Part shown: positions 1 to 12,575 of the stretch, piece after piece
Layout of the letters: every line of letters starts with the position of its first letter
Numbering within the stretch: the stretch's first letter is position 1
Assembly: GCF_030269925.1 (NCBI RefSeq)
Contig: NC_085116.1
Span: 12,586,001-12,650,000, forward strand
Reading direction: 5' to 3'
DNA: 64,000 nucleotides
DNA from: Bombyx mori
Lineage: Eukaryota > Arthropoda > Insecta > Lepidoptera > Bombycidae
Translations under genes and position numbers: made by a program
Notes under the pieces: model-generated
Databases searched by the model: none
Told to the model about the DNA's origin: nothing
The model's input: only the letters and a program-made list of their open reading frames with translations

Positions 1-50
1 CTTAACACCAGGTGGGCTGTGAGCTCGTCCACCCATCTAAGCAATAAAAT
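1..50 (+). mobile_element. Bm1 SINE 3' end, cut by the window edge
   Basis: ACCAGGTGGGCTGTGAGCTC to CTAAGCAATAAAA, identical to the ends of other copies. Confidence 0.85.
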
Positions 51-156
51 GAAAAAAAGATTAAAAAAATGAATATAATTTAGTTTAGTGCTCGTCCACC
101 CATCTAAGCAATAAAATAAAAAAAAGATTAAAAAAATGAATATAATTTAGTTTAGT
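23..156 (+). repeat. 67-bp tandem duplication spanning a SINE end and flank
   Basis: Units 23-89 and 90-156 differ at one base (ATGAAAA versus ATAAAAA). Each unit holds the Bm1 end plus 40 bp of AT-rich DNA. Confidence 0.9.
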
Positions 157-989
157 TAAATTGATTTCAATTAAATAGTAGTGTTGATGGTGAACATGCA
201 TTACCTGTGTAGGCTATAAAGTCGTTATATACTATAAAGTTGTTTTTTAAGACAACCGTTATTTTTAATATTTATTACTAATACTTTATTTCAGCTTAAA
301 AACAAAAAAAAACAATTATCTTCATCTGTAGGTTCCAATACCCATCTAACACTAGACTATGAAAATCTACGCAACTGCAAAAAAATTGTTTTACTATCGT
401 TCGCTTAAAATCAGCAATTTGTATCGTCAACTACATAAGTCGTCATGGACTAACGAATAAAGTGCCCACTGCCCTCTAGCATTCAGATTGTCATGTCTAT
501 GGATAAAGGTGATCTCTTTTCTTATTAACTAGGCCATTCACCGATCTATAGTAAAAATACATTAGAATTAAAAATACATTTCTAATAAGCGGACTCAACA
601 ATTGGCATAAAATTTTAGCTTAAAAGGTTTTTCAAAATGTGATAAGAATATTACAATCTAATTCGTTTTTGGTTTTCATAAAATTATTATACTACGGATT
701 TCTTTAATCTTTCTTTGTTTTTTTCTTAGAGGCAGATACAGCCTTTGATTATTTTTATCAAAAAATAGTCACAACGAAATCTATATATTACAGTGTATAC
801 TAGAACACAATTACTAGTTTTCAATGTTCAGTTTAAATAGTTGAAAAAACGGGTTGAATAAATGCCTTTAACGTTGACATTTATTCTTAGCAATTAAAGT
901 TACTACCGTACGTGTTAAAATGCTTTTGCATTACTGAACTGTTTCTCCTACGAACTGTCTCATCACTACATAGTATAAAATAAAGTCGC
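157..989. other. No feature seen
   Basis: AT-rich DNA between repeats; no ORF, splice-supported exon or recognisable repeat. Confidence 0.5.
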
Positions 990-1188
990 TTATTCTGTCC
1001 CTATATCTGTCTGTCCCTATGTATGCTTAAATCTTTAAAACTACGCAACGGATTTTGATGCGTTTTTTTTTTAATAGATAGAGTGATTGAAGAGGAAGGT
1101 TTATATGTATAATAACATCCATTAAATTGTGGAGAAATCAGTAATAAATTAGAGTTTCCGAAGCGAAGCGAGGGCGGGTCGCTAGTAT
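990..1188 (+). mobile_element. LINE 3'-end-like repeat (RTE type)
   Basis: TCTGTCTGTCCCTATGTATG, CTACGCAACGGATTTTGATG and GGGCGGGTCGCTAGTATG, a pattern I associate with interspersed 3' ends of moth RTE-like LINEs. Confidence 0.5.
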
Positions 1189-1701
1189 GAAATGAAATCT
1201 ATTGTATTTTTGTATTTTTTTCATAACTCATTTTACCGTTTATATACTTCAAAATTTTGTTATCCCAGTACCTTTTCTGAGAAGTCTTAAAAATACCCTG
1301 TAGGCGGGAGACACGTCGCGTCGCGTCGCTTCGAGGATTCTTTATTATTCATGGGGCGATCTCGTTCGCAGAGTATTTTATATGAGCGACGATCGAGTAT
1401 CAATTTGTTCGTAACGGTCTCATATTAGCATTTCCCTTGAAAGCCTACATTGTTTCACTAAGACGCAGGGGCCCGATGAAAAGTTATTTTACGACGTATT
1501 TTTACATATTTATCTATGATAATGTTTCCGTAAAGTTTTTGACTTTGTTTTCACGCTTCACTGCAGATGGATGAGTGCTGCTTATGGAAATTGTTTTAAA
1601 GATTATATTAAATATAAAAAGCGGTGGCGTATTTTCTAATGCTGACATTAAACAACAATGTAAGTGCGAATCAAAGAAAAAAAAATAATTATGTTTAAAT
1701 G

Positions 1702-1949
1702 TTTTTTATTTATTTATTGCATTGTTGGTTGAACAAGCTCACAGCCCACCTAGTATTAAGTGGTTACTGGAGCCCATAGACATCTACAATATAAATGCGC
1801 CATCCTACTTGAGATATAAGTTCTAAGGTCTCAGTATAGTTACAACGGCTGCCCACCCTTCAAACCGAAACGCATTACTGCTTCACGGCAGAAATAGGCA
1901 GGGCGGTGGTACCTACCCGTGCGGACTCACGAGAGGTCCGACCACTAGT
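1702..1949 (-). mobile_element. Bm1 SINE
   Basis: Reverse of the common body: CTCACAGCCCACCTAGTATT through CGGACTCACGAGAGGTCC. Confidence 0.85.
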
Positions 1950-2865
1950 AAATAAATTTTAAATACAAGCTTGTTATTTTTATCGTAATAGTTAGGGTTG
2001 CCACACAATACATTTATGTTACAGTTTGATTTGATTAAGAGTATACGACAGCTAAAGGTCAACTCTCGTTGGGAATGCCAGATCTGGGGTACACAAGTCA
2101 CGTGTGGAAAATTACAATACAATACCAGCTTATTTATTATTTAGAAGACGTATTATGCGCCAGTATATGTTACACCATCTTGCCATTTTTTAAACTCCTA
2201 CCGTCAGTAAAAACCTAAATCCTTTATCGTAATTTTTATTTGACGCACCAACAAACTTCAACTACAATTGCACAATGCAAGAAAGACACGAATCTTAGGA
2301 AATAACTTTTCAATAATAACGTATCGAATTCATTCTGCTCGAGATACATTACATTCTTACAACTACTGCATTCAAATACCTACATTAAGGATTACCAAAA
2401 CCAAAATCGTATAATACACGTCTGTAATACCCATCTAAACGGCTAAGTAGTGAACAGCAAAGCTAACAGACAAAACCACGACACAATACGTTAAGTAGTG
2501 TGCGAGCTTATGAGTGTTCATTAAAGATACGATAAAGACAGCGGAGGCGACGGCTAAATTGGCTGTCTCTGACTATACAAACGAAGGGAATGCGGTATCT
2601 GCATTTGTGGAGACGTAAATAAATAATAATATAAAATTTGTATTGAAATGATGAAAATTCGAAAATAAATCGTAAATTTATGTGAATCATTAAGTATAAA
2701 TGTGAATCATAATGGCTTTGTGCAATAGATATATTAAGTAGCGTCAACTTTACTGACAATTATGTTTCGATCTGTAAACATTAACCCATTACTACTCGTG
2801 ACAATTTCTTAGGTCAGATAATCGAACATAAAAATAGCATGTTCGGTTTTTTTCTATCGCTGTAG
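1950..2865. other. No gene seen
   Basis: AT-rich; minus-strand frames of 69 and 83 codons are unsupported by composition or motif. Confidence 0.5.
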
Positions 2866-3089
2866 TGGTTGAATCACGGCCCATCTGGCGTTAAGTAGTT
2901 ACGGAAGCCCCTAAGCATCAACAACATACTGAAATGGCGCCACCCACTTTAAGACACGTGCCTAGGTTTTAGTTTAATTGTACAACGGCTACCCCGTCCT
3001 TCAAACTGAAACGCGTTACTGCTTCACGGCAGAAATAGGCAGGCTGGTAGCTTCTACCCGTGCGGACTCACAAGACGTCCTACCACCAG
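2866..3089 (-). mobile_element. Bm1 SINE, diverged
   Basis: Body from ATCACGGCCCATCTGGCGTT to ACAAGACGTCCTACCACCAG. Confidence 0.8.
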
Positions 3090-3620
3090 CTTCTCAACCT
3101 AACATTATGACACTAATGCGGTACACTAGTTTTTTTTCTCCAAGCGGGTAGGGACCACTTACATAATATATCAATCGTAAAACAGCTATTCGTTCGAACT
3201 AAAACGTCGTTATTCCAATGCAATAGAGACTGATTTGTTTTAATTTTGGCGGTGGCCTTTACGCTGTGATTTGGAGCACCGATCATCGACACAAGTTCAT
3301 GAAAGCGTCTACCTACCTACATTAACAAAAAAATCAATACATAAACACCAGAATATTATGAATGGCCGAAATTACGCAAAATTAATACAATGACTCTCCG
3401 ACCTTCGCTAATTCGGTTACTTGGCTAATTACCTAACAAACCGAATACGTATTTCTATTACATGTGGTGTAATTACAACACTATTATGAAACATTCGTGC
3501 TTCGTATCATATTTCACTGCGAATTACTTAAAAAATTAAATTCCTTAAAAACTTAAAAATCGGTGTTTCCCGAGCGGTATGACATGTCCTTCTTCAAACG
3601 AGGCTTGTGGGGAGTATTAA

Positions 3621-3741
3621 GCGGTAGGCAGCGGCTTGACTCTGCCCCTAGGATTGCTGAAGTCCATGGGCGACGGTAACCACTCACAATCAGGTGGGCC
3701 GTGTGCTCGTCTGCCTACAAGGGCAATAAAAAAAAATAAAA
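3621..3741 (+). mobile_element. Short-tail SINE/LINE 3' family
   Basis: GGTAGGCAGCGGCTTGACTC through GTCTGCCTACAAGGGCAATA and an A tail. About 110 bp. Confidence 0.75.
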
Positions 3742-4181
3742 AACGTTAATACAATGCAAAATATTTTGATTTTGATACATTGAAATACAATACCCGCAAC
3801 TATGAAAGCCTAGAATCGAGACGTTTCGATTTACCACAATATAATAATACCTTCACTAGATTCTTGCGTCGTTTGACTAACGAGGGAACTGTTAATTTAA
3901 ATTTAGTATCTTAGCTTGAAGTAATGAACGCGAAAGGTGATTGTTATAATGGGATTGTAGATTTTCACTCAGTATTTAGTTGATGGCGCGTGAATCTCTG
4001 AGAATGTGGAGGGCTTGACAAGATGGATTGTGCTCGGTAATGAGTGTGTTTGTTTCTAACGAAGTGTATTTAAAGAAAAATTGTCTAATACGAAGATATC
4101 ATAAATTAAAATCTTCAGATGCTTAACAAATGTTAATAATAAATAAGCTAAATTAAAATGTGGACTTAATGTGGACTTTTT

Positions 4182-4427
4182 TACTGTTGGTGGGACCTCT
4201 TGTGAGTCCGCACGGGTAGATACCACCACCCTGCCTATGTCTACCGTGAAGCAGTAATGCGTTTCGGTTTGAAGGGTGGGGCAGTCGTTGTAACTATACT
4301 GAGACCTTATAACTTATATCTCAAAGTGGCTGGCGCATTTACGTTGTATATGTCTATGTATCCAGTAACCACTTAACAACCAGATGGGCTGTGAATTCGT
4401 CCACCCATCTTAGCAATAAAAAAAATT
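4182..4427 (+). mobile_element. Bm1 SINE
   Basis: ACTGTTGGTGGGACCTCTTG to CTTAGCAATAAA and A tail. Confidence 0.85.
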
Positions 4428-4754
4428 GAGAAATAATAATGAAATGGATTTTACTATATTTTCGACAACAGCACATTAATCGAATCTATCGGTAATGAAT
4501 TTCATAAGCCTCATTAATTGTCAATCAACATAATCTCATTAATCAATGAAAAGATTTTTATTGGTTTCAACGAACCGACTAATTTGTCCGTCTGGTGTTA
4601 AGGGGTTACCGAATTTCATAAACACCCCTCTCATAATGGTATTGTATTTGCATATGTCCTCCTACTCTGCAAACCGCAACCGCATTAAGTGCATTTTAAA
4701 AAGAAAAGAAACAACGAAATCCAAAAATTACGAATAAAACAAAATATTAAATTA

Positions 4755-4978
4755 CTAGCGACACGCCCTCGCTTCGCTTCGGAAACATTAAAACACACAT
4801 GAAACCAAAAAAATAAAATAAAATAAAAATTAAAAAAAGTAGCCTATGTTCATCAGGGACAATGTCGGCTTCTAATGGAAAAAGAATTTTTCAAATCGGT
4901 CCAGTAGTTTCGGAGCCTATTCGAAACAAACAAACAAACAAATCTTTCCTCTTTATAATATTAGTATAGATATTACGA
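4755..4978 (+). mobile_element. LINE 3'-end-like repeat
   Basis: AATCGGTCCAGTAGTTTCGG, CAAACAAACAAACAAATC and CCTCTTTATAATATTAGTAT, shared with 19815 and 56010. Confidence 0.65.
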
Positions 4979-5479
4979 AAGATTGTGATAGTAATTTTGT
5001 TCTTGTGAATCGAAATTACAATAAAGTCTAAGTAGCCTGCTACACGTTTCATGTTCTCATGTAAATTTATGAGGCGGTGGCAATTTTTAATTACTACTAC
5101 GTCTGAGCATCTGTCTGGAGACGGCTCGAATTGTGGCAACGTTGAATCGCGTAAACTTGGCTTTGTATATGAACAAGCAGTAAGTAAAGCTTGATAAAAC
5201 CAATTGAAATATTTACACGCATTGAATGGATATTATAACGATTCTAAAATCAACAGTATCTGACTTATTTCTGACCGAAATCTTATTGAAGTTGCTCTTT
5301 AAGTGTTACGTACATGTAGATGCTTACTAAGTCTTTAGGGTAAAATAACATATTTTGAAATATAATTACTACGTATATTAATTTGTTGTTAAATATTTAA
5401 TCCTTTCGTGAAGAATTTTTGATCTTACAATTAAATATTTAGAACGATTATTGCTTTTTTGACGTGACAACGTCTTATA

Positions 5480-6044
5480 ATTCGACGGAGCTGGCTGCAC
5501 GCACAAAAAAACATGACTCATGCGGCGTTACCTCGCTCTGAGGCGTTCCATTTAAGGCTTGAAGTGCAAACGAGAGCGCGCAACGAGCGACAAAGAGGCA
5601 CAATCGGCCTCCGCGTTCGGCAGCGTTCGACATCTGTCTCTCTCCTACTTGAGGGAGCGATGCATCCGCGTGGACAGCTGCCATACAAAAATACATTTAC
5701 ATGTTTTTGTCAAATATGAAGTTCAGTAAAAAGTGAATGTGGTGTCAATTGTTTATAGCAACGATAATTGCGATAATATTTTTTTTATGACATTGTCACG
5801 TTCAACTATCGTCAGTAAACCGACTTTACAGACAACCGATTTTTTATTAAGATTCATCTTCAAGATAATTCATCAAAATAACATACTGAACATTACGTTA
5901 CTTATGACGAAGCGAGTCATGCAGGTGACAACGCCGCGAGGCGTCGGGGAGCGGTTAAGTGTGGCATTTTACGGCTTTTATGCATATTTGATGGCGCCGC
6001 CATAATCTCTGCGGCGAGGGGAGATCCTCCCGAGCACCGAGCAC
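5480..6044 (+). promoter_or_regulatory. CpG-richer block ending in a strong splice donor; possible distal promoter
   Basis: Two GC-rich patches (about 5480-5680 and 5925-6044) in AT-rich DNA. The second ends GAGCAC|GTAAGTAAG, an optimal 5' splice site at 6045. No useful ATG precedes it, so it would be a noncoding first exon. No TATA box is evident. The block could alternatively be an enhancer or part of an unrecognised repeat. Confidence 0.25.
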
Positions 6045-6567
6045 GTAAGTAAGTACCGACAGCACCCACTTCACCTGGATTCTTATGAATTGCTGTTGAC
6101 TTACGCGCACCGTATAAGCTTTGTCATGACGTGTGTAACTGTTTCGCGGTTATAAACGGGTCGGGTGATAATTCTCATAACGACGTACGGTGTTCGCGAA
6201 TAGTTCTTTCTTGCATAACATACTCCTACATATAGGTAACGTACTAAATTTCAATTTGACACAGTATTAACGGCATTTGCTTAGTATAGCTAGCGCAACT
6301 AGTTAGGTATAGAAGGTGATTTACTTTTTAAGCATAAATATAGTACAACGTTTTACAGGAACTAAATCTCGATTTTGCGAATTGCAATTTGAAATCAATG
6401 CAAATATATGTCAATATTTCCTAACTTAGAAACTAAATTTAGATCTCATTTTTGTATAGATTGTTCTTATTGATGTTTAATAGTTTTTTTGGATAATATT
6501 AATTTTTAGTTCGTTTCGAAATGGATATTTATTTCATCGGGCTCCTTTTTTCTATATCGTATATAGG

Positions 6568-6790
6568 TGAAGGAGCTCACATCCCTCCTAGTGTAAGGCT
6601 GTCACCGGATTCGACAAGATGGTGGGTGCCACTCATGCCATGATGTCTGTCATTTCAAATGTATTGTACAATGGCAATTTTGCCCTTCAAACGGGAACTC
6701 ATTACATTATGCATTGCAGCAGAAATGCGCAGGATGGTCGGACCTACTCCAGCGGACTTACAGTATACCCTACCAGTAAATAGTAAAATA
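6568..6790 (-). mobile_element. Bm1 SINE, strongly diverged
   Basis: Only spaced blocks remain (GAGCTCACATCCCTCCTAGT; GCAGAAATGCGCAGGATGGT; CCTACCAGTAAAT). The plus-strand ORF across it is chance. Confidence 0.6.
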
Positions 6791-7578
6791 CTCAGAGAAG
6801 TCTGCTGTCCAATTTCCGATGAACCCCAATATCGACTTTTACGACATCCAAGAGAAGAGATGGGGCGCTACTCTTCTGGGTCGATAATACACAGTCGAAA
6901 ATTCGGGGGTATCTTCATCTTCGGATGATAATAAAATATCGATTTTACATTTTTCAGTAATAACTGTATGTGTAAACTAATGTCAAGAGATTTCGTTTTA
7001 TAAGCAATACACCCTAAATAAAATTGTACTTTTCTAGCGAGGTTTAATTGTGTTTGTTTATAAGAAATAATATATGACAATGACAGTGACAGTTTTCTAA
7101 TCGTAGTTTGTACCAATAAAAAATGAAAAATCGATTAAAATAATCTTAGATTTATTGAGCTTAGTCATCAAAAGCTATTCATTTTAAGAATAGACTACAG
7201 ACAAATTCAAATAAACAAACGAGCATCTAAAGCATTTAAAGCTACGTAACCAGAAATTAATTACAGCCACAACATCGTAACGATTGTATCGAAGCAAAGC
7301 CAATGAATTGTAAAATAATGACTGGCATTAGTACTGAGAGAGGGACGTATCAATTAGTGGCGGTAAGCAAACAGGGTTTTACGTGCTCAATATTAAAATC
7401 AAATTTACGGATCGCCCTTGATACTATGGTGGCTTACGGCGGCGACATGTGGATAGCGTTTTAGTGTAGCGTTTACAAAACAATATATTGGAAATACAAA
7501 ACTCTATGAATTTATGCGTTAAAAGCTAAAGAAGTCTTAGGTATATGCTACGCATTTAATGGCACCGACTTTAAGTTC

Positions 7579-7822
7579 ACTGGTGGTAGGACGTCTTGTG
7601 AGTCCGCACGGGTAGGCACCACCCCCTGCCTATGTCTGTATTTCTGCCGTGAAGCAGTAATGCGTTTCGGTTTGAAGGGTGGGGCAGCCGCTGTAACTAT
7701 ACTGAGACCTTAGAACTTACATCTGAAGGTGTCGCGGCATTTATGTTGTAGATGTCTATAGGCTCCAGTAACTACTTAACACAGGTGGGCCGTGAGTTCG
7801 TCCACTCATCAAAGCAATAAAA
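7579..7822 (+). mobile_element. Bm1 SINE
   Basis: ACTGGTGGTAGGACGTCTTG to CAAAGCAATAAAA. Confidence 0.85.
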
Positions 7823-8223
7823 CCGACAGTTACTCTGAAATTCTATAGATCGGTTTACCGATAGCAGAACGTAGTGTGAGCCCGAAGAGTGAGGTAGGTA
7901 CCATGATGCCACAATATTCTGGAAAGCAACGCTTAACTTACGCCTCCTGGTTAAAGGAAACTGTTGTCCAGTACAATTTAGATTTTTAACCTTAGGCATC
8001 CTTCAAAATGGCTAGGCTGGATTAATGTGCTTATAATAACAACAAAAATGCGCATAGATGAACGTACACAGATGTTATTATAAGAACATATAGAATTTAT
8101 TAATTAAATCCGCTAAACTTAATGTAGTTTAATTTTAGAACACATAAACCAAATAAATACTTTAAACTTATTGTCCCCAACTTAAACATTGTAGCTCTGA
8201 AACAAATAAAAATAAAAAAATAA

Positions 8224-8296
8224 AAAAAAGTTCTGTAGGTTGGGGCTTGGTTTTGGGCTTGGTTGGCCTTATGCTCGCCTGACTACAAGGGCAACA
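8224..8296 (+). mobile_element. Degenerate short-tail family fragment
   Basis: Only the end (TATGCTCGCCTGACTACAAG, GGCAACA) is alignable; preceded by a GGGCTTGGTTTTGGGCTTGG duplication. Confidence 0.45.
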
Positions 8297-8559
8297 GAAG
8301 AATATAATATTTTAGAAATATCAAGTAATATACAAAATACTTTGTCAACCGTACTTGTAAAAGTGTTTGTTGAAATCGTCGTGTTACATCAATTAAAAAC
8401 GCATTTCGTCCAACTCACGTAATACTGTAATTTCCGTGTAGGCAGACGCGGCCAGAATCTCACGCTAAGCCTTCCAATGTACATACATACATGCTTACAT
8501 TAATTTCGTACGTGACGATATTTATTTTATTTTGTTCTTCGAAATATGTGATCAAATCT

Positions 8560-8740
8560 GATCAGGGCCTACCTCATATTAAATAGTTATTTTTGGCGTG
8601 GTGCGGTCATGTGTCTCAACTTGAGAAGCTGATATAGCATGCAGGCGAGACTTCCATCGTAGGGACTAAGGATAACTATATTCTGTCGCGAAGCAGTACT
8701 GCGATCCGATTCGAAGGGTGGGGCATTCGTTACCTTATTC
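8560..8740 (+). mobile_element. Probable very old Bm1 fragment
   Basis: GAAGCAGTACTGCGATCCGA, then GAAGGGTGGGGCATTCGTTA align to the body; the remainder does not. Confidence 0.4.
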
Positions 8741-8749
8741 CTTTAAACG

Positions 8750-9010
8750 AACAATTCTTGTATATATAATCTGAATCTCGGAAACGGCTCCAAACGATTT
8801 TCATAAAATTTAGTATACAGGGGATTTCGGGGGCGATAAATCGATCTAGCTACGATTTATTTTCAGAAAATGTTTTTTTATTCGTGTTTTCAAAAACTCT
8901 TCCTGACATCTATTGGCGAATAATAATACTATTTTTCTTAATTGCGGGCAACTAACCGCTTTAAAGAAACAACAAGATGGCGTTATAAAAAAATTTTATA
9001 GAAAATTTCT
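8750..9010 (+). mobile_element. Interspersed LINE-like repeat
   Basis: ATTCTTGTATATATAATCTG, CGATTTTCATAAAATTTAGT, GGGGGCGATAAATCGATCTA: a motif series I associate with moth repeats. Confidence 0.45.
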
Positions 9011-9223
9011 CCCCTATCAACAGGACTCAGAAAAACGAATGATTTAGATTTTAAATTTTAAAGGCTGATACATTAGAACTACTATAGTTTGTCCGTAAAT
9101 CAAGATTGGAGTTAACAAATAAACATACTACTCACACACAAGTGACAAGGACTCAATATTGAAGAAACCTTAGTAAAAACAAGATTCGACTCCTAAAGTT
9201 AAAATTATGCATTTTTGTTCCAG

Positions 9224-9279
9224 AGTGAGGAAGATCAAAAGATAGTACACAAGCTTTTTCGTCCGACAACGCCCAGGAC
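9224..9279 (+). other. Candidate upstream 5' exon of Myt1 (56 nt)
   Basis: TTTTTGTTCCAG acceptor and GGAC|GTAAGTAA donor flank 56 nt with no ATG. One frame is open (SEEDQKIVHKLFRPTTPR) and would join exon 2 in phase, but with no start codon the likelier role is a 5'UTR exon spliced to 22519, in which case translation could begin at Met52 (22646). Prediction from splice signals only. Confidence 0.3.
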
Positions 9280-12189
9280 GTAAGTAACTTTACATTAATT
9301 ATAATTCAATTTATTTATTTATTCAAGTCAACTAAACATCACTCAATAGCTTTCATTCTGTCCAGGATTAAAAACACTTAACTTAAAAAAGTAAAAAGCC
9401 CCTTTTTCACTACATGTGTACCGACAAAATTTGACAACGGCTATAACGCAATAATATATTGTTCTAAAATAATTATATCAAAACAAAAAGTAAATGCGAA
9501 TTCAAATCAAAATTACAACGGACGTAAGCCAGTAACGTGAGAGCTAATTTGATTCCGGCCGCAAAACGAAACTGTCACGAAATCTCAAAACAGCAGCGCA
9601 ATAAAGCCGTAAACAGACAGACAGCCCGCGGCACCAATTACTGTTCACCATAAAACCGCCTGCAACTGTCGCGTACAATATTTATTTATGTAACGTGCAT
9701 AAATATGTGCGGAGGAACCCGTGACGCTCGGCTCGCGGTAATTATTGCGTGACTTATTGGCAAAGGAAGATAACACGTACGCCGCGACCAGATTTTAAGG
9801 GACCCTCCTAAATCTTACTTATTCCATATTTTATAAGACGTAGAATATGAAGAGCGGGTCTCGATAAAGCGGCGGCGACATCAAGCGCTCGGAGGGTTGT
9901 AGCAGCTTTATCTACGCGTTTCGATGTTGATCGTGACTTTCTGACGGAGATTTTCGGTAATTACGCTGATTATGAGGACGAATCGTGCTCGGCGTTCCCG
10001 GTGCGCCCGCTACAAAAATAATTAGAGTATACTCATACATTTTGGAATTTTAGCTCAAATTTATACTTTAACCTCTAAAGGGACATTGGCACATGTGTAG
10101 GTTTTTTTTTAATTATTCAAATATTCAACTCTACGCTAAATGGCCAGTAACGTGGACAATTTTTTTTTTCAAATGAATTTTCATTCTTTTTGTTATTCTG
10201 TGTTACTTATTGAATTGTTCGTTATTAAATGAATTAATCGCAATAAAAAATAAATTGAATTTGTTTTTTGTATTTAAAAAAAATCGTACCTGAAGAGGTT
10301 ACGACCAAATTTTAAAATTACAAACAGATCTACGTGTCTACATCATTTTTTTGTCAAGCATAAGTAAACCTACCGCCCTCTTGATGCTAAGTGGATAATG
10401 TGCATCGTAATAGCACAAGCACAACAGGGCCACTATTGTTAAAGAAGTCTTCCAATACTAATATTTACTTCCGAAATCATTCTACGTTTTCCATTCTGTG
10501 AAGACTTGTTTCCAACCAGACTTCGTTGGAACAATCGCTTAATTTAGCTTGAAATACATGAAACAGTTGAACCGACCAACATGCCAGCTATCGGAAGTCG
10601 ATAATACTACACTGTAAGCCTTCCCTAAAGTTTTATCATTCTAATTTTCAAATCAATCGGATAAGCGACATAAAATAAAGGATGAACACGATCAAACAAC
10701 ACACATCAACAATTTTTGTGTTTATTATTTTAACTACAGGACAAACTTTTATATAACTTTAATTACTTAAAATTTAAGTGACGATTCTTGCTCTTGCCAA
10801 GCTCGGATCCAGTAAAACAAAGTTTCAAACAAACGAATGCATTAATTCGCGCAGCAAACTGATCCAATCGTAATATCCCACTCCCAGACATCGAAAGTTA
10901 GTATGCATTGACTTTGAAAAGTCGTCCAAAACTAAGTTGGGTTATGTTTATGAAACTATTCGGATGCGGGCGTGTGCCGCCGATACACATGCAAGAACTC
11001 GCGCCCAACTCGAGGCATAGTTCACTAAGTGGAACAGCTGTAAAACAAAGTAGTGAAGGGTCTAGGAACTTAGTGTGTACGTTGGCAAGTATTCGGCGCT
11101 CGGAACACATGTCGAGCGATACGCAACGCGATAGGCGCGTAGCTATCCGTAGCTGACAACACGGGAGCGACCGACGACCCGCTCCTTAATATCTCGAACT
11201 AGTTACAACTAAAGTATTGCGGTGAGTTGATAACGAACTCGGCGTCTACGATCGGCCCCTCCCGCGGAATCGCGAGCCCGCGTGCAGATAAACTTTTAAA
11301 ATGACTTTGGAAGCTTTTGAGCTTTTAATCGGTAAAGTTGTACAGACAGACAGTTCGGGCACAATCCTTGAACCGCTTGCGCCGGCGACGGCCGCCGCAA
11401 AACTTTGTTTTACAGGACTACTTTTCTTCTTGTTTCAAGGTTGGACTCTTAAAACAAACTCCAGTTCGACGGAGTTCGCGAACTCGGGCGCGAACAATTT
11501 ACAAATTTCTCTCTTTCATAACAACTAACTGCCGCTCGGCGCGCCAGCGAAAGTTGTCCTGCGTAGATCTTAATCGTGTTGTCTGTTGCGCTCGCGCGAA
11601 CAGCTGACTGTGACGACACAATTTTACAACTTTTGCCTTAATCAAACACTACATCCTACTACGACATTAGAAATTGAAAACCGTTTAGGAAATCTGCAAC
11701 CCAGAAACTTACCAGCTCTTCTTGACAATTTAAATGTTAAAAACGAAACCTAACGGTCTCGAAAGATCTATTAGATCGGAAAAATTTAATCGCCCTTTGA
11801 CGATTTCTGTGAAGTCGTTAAGGTGACGTCGACACGATCGCCTGCGGTCAAAAAAACTCTTCTGCGTAATTTGACGCGTCATCCCCTCAGTGGCGGCTAC
11901 CGGCGGCGGTTACTTTTTTCAATTGATACCCCTACCAATGACCTAAAGTGGAAGATTGTTACATTTGAAATATAAAGTTATGGATTTGGTTTTTTTATAC
12001 AACGATTCCGTATTTTTATTTAATCTGGATAATACCGAAAATATACATACATGTGTACGTACGGTATCATATCGTAATTGAAAAACTCCGGTGATAATTA
12101 TTTCTCTCATAAAATATAAGTTAAAGGCGCATTGTATTTTAACGTAGGTTAAATGCAGTATCGGGTATTGCGCGTAAATTTTACGTAAC
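9280..12189. other. Upstream region of Myt1, no gene seen
   Basis: Two GC-richer stretches (9590-10010 and 10860-11620) lack repeats I recognise and have homeodomain-type TAATTA words; they are candidate regulatory DNA. Frames there are short and overlapping on both strands. Confidence 0.4.
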
Positions 12190-12549
12190 TAGAAATAAAT
12201 AGGTTGCGGGTGTGTGGGGCGGGGCGGTGTGGGCGGCGGCGTGCGCGCGCACCCTGCGCCCCGTCCCCCCCCCGAACTGCCACGAAGGCCGCATACTCCG
12301 CGACCAGCGCCCGCGAGCAACCCGCGCGCGCTCGCACACTTGTATCCGCCGCACGGGCCTACGGACAAACTTTTGCGACGTAGTCGTGCTACGCCGCCCT
12401 CGGAACTACGAAATGCTACGTACCGTAGCACAATAAACAAAAGTGATTTTTGTGTAGTGAAAAAATCATTGTTTGCCGTATTAGTGTGTCTTCGTGTTTT
12501 AAATAAAACTATAGTGTGCGATGAATAGGCTGTTCTTTGTTTTATAGCA
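12190..12549 (+). promoter_or_regulatory. Myt1: GC-rich Myt1 promoter and 5'UTR with two uORFs
   Basis: A CpG-rich block (about 12205-12400) stands out in AT-rich DNA and contains GC boxes (GGGGCGGGGC near 12217). It is followed by an AT-richer leader to the start codon. Two short upstream ORFs are present, 12413-12436 (7 codons) and 12521-12547 (8 codons); the second stops two bases before the start codon at 12550. Transcription start is inferred, not seen. The long open frames on both strands here result from high GC. Confidence 0.5.
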
Positions 12550-12575
12550 ATGTCGGCCTTAGTCCGACCTGCGTG
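12550..12575 (+). CDS. Myt1: Myt1 coding exon 1 (start codon)
   Basis: Encodes MSALVRPA plus two bases of a Trp codon, followed by a consensus GTAAGT donor. The phase-2 end joins the G at 22519 to make TGG and leads into STPLTAQ in exon 2. The start was chosen because it is the only ATG here with an open frame across the junction. A TTTTATAG just upstream could also be an acceptor, so this may be the second exon of the transcript. Confidence 0.7.
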
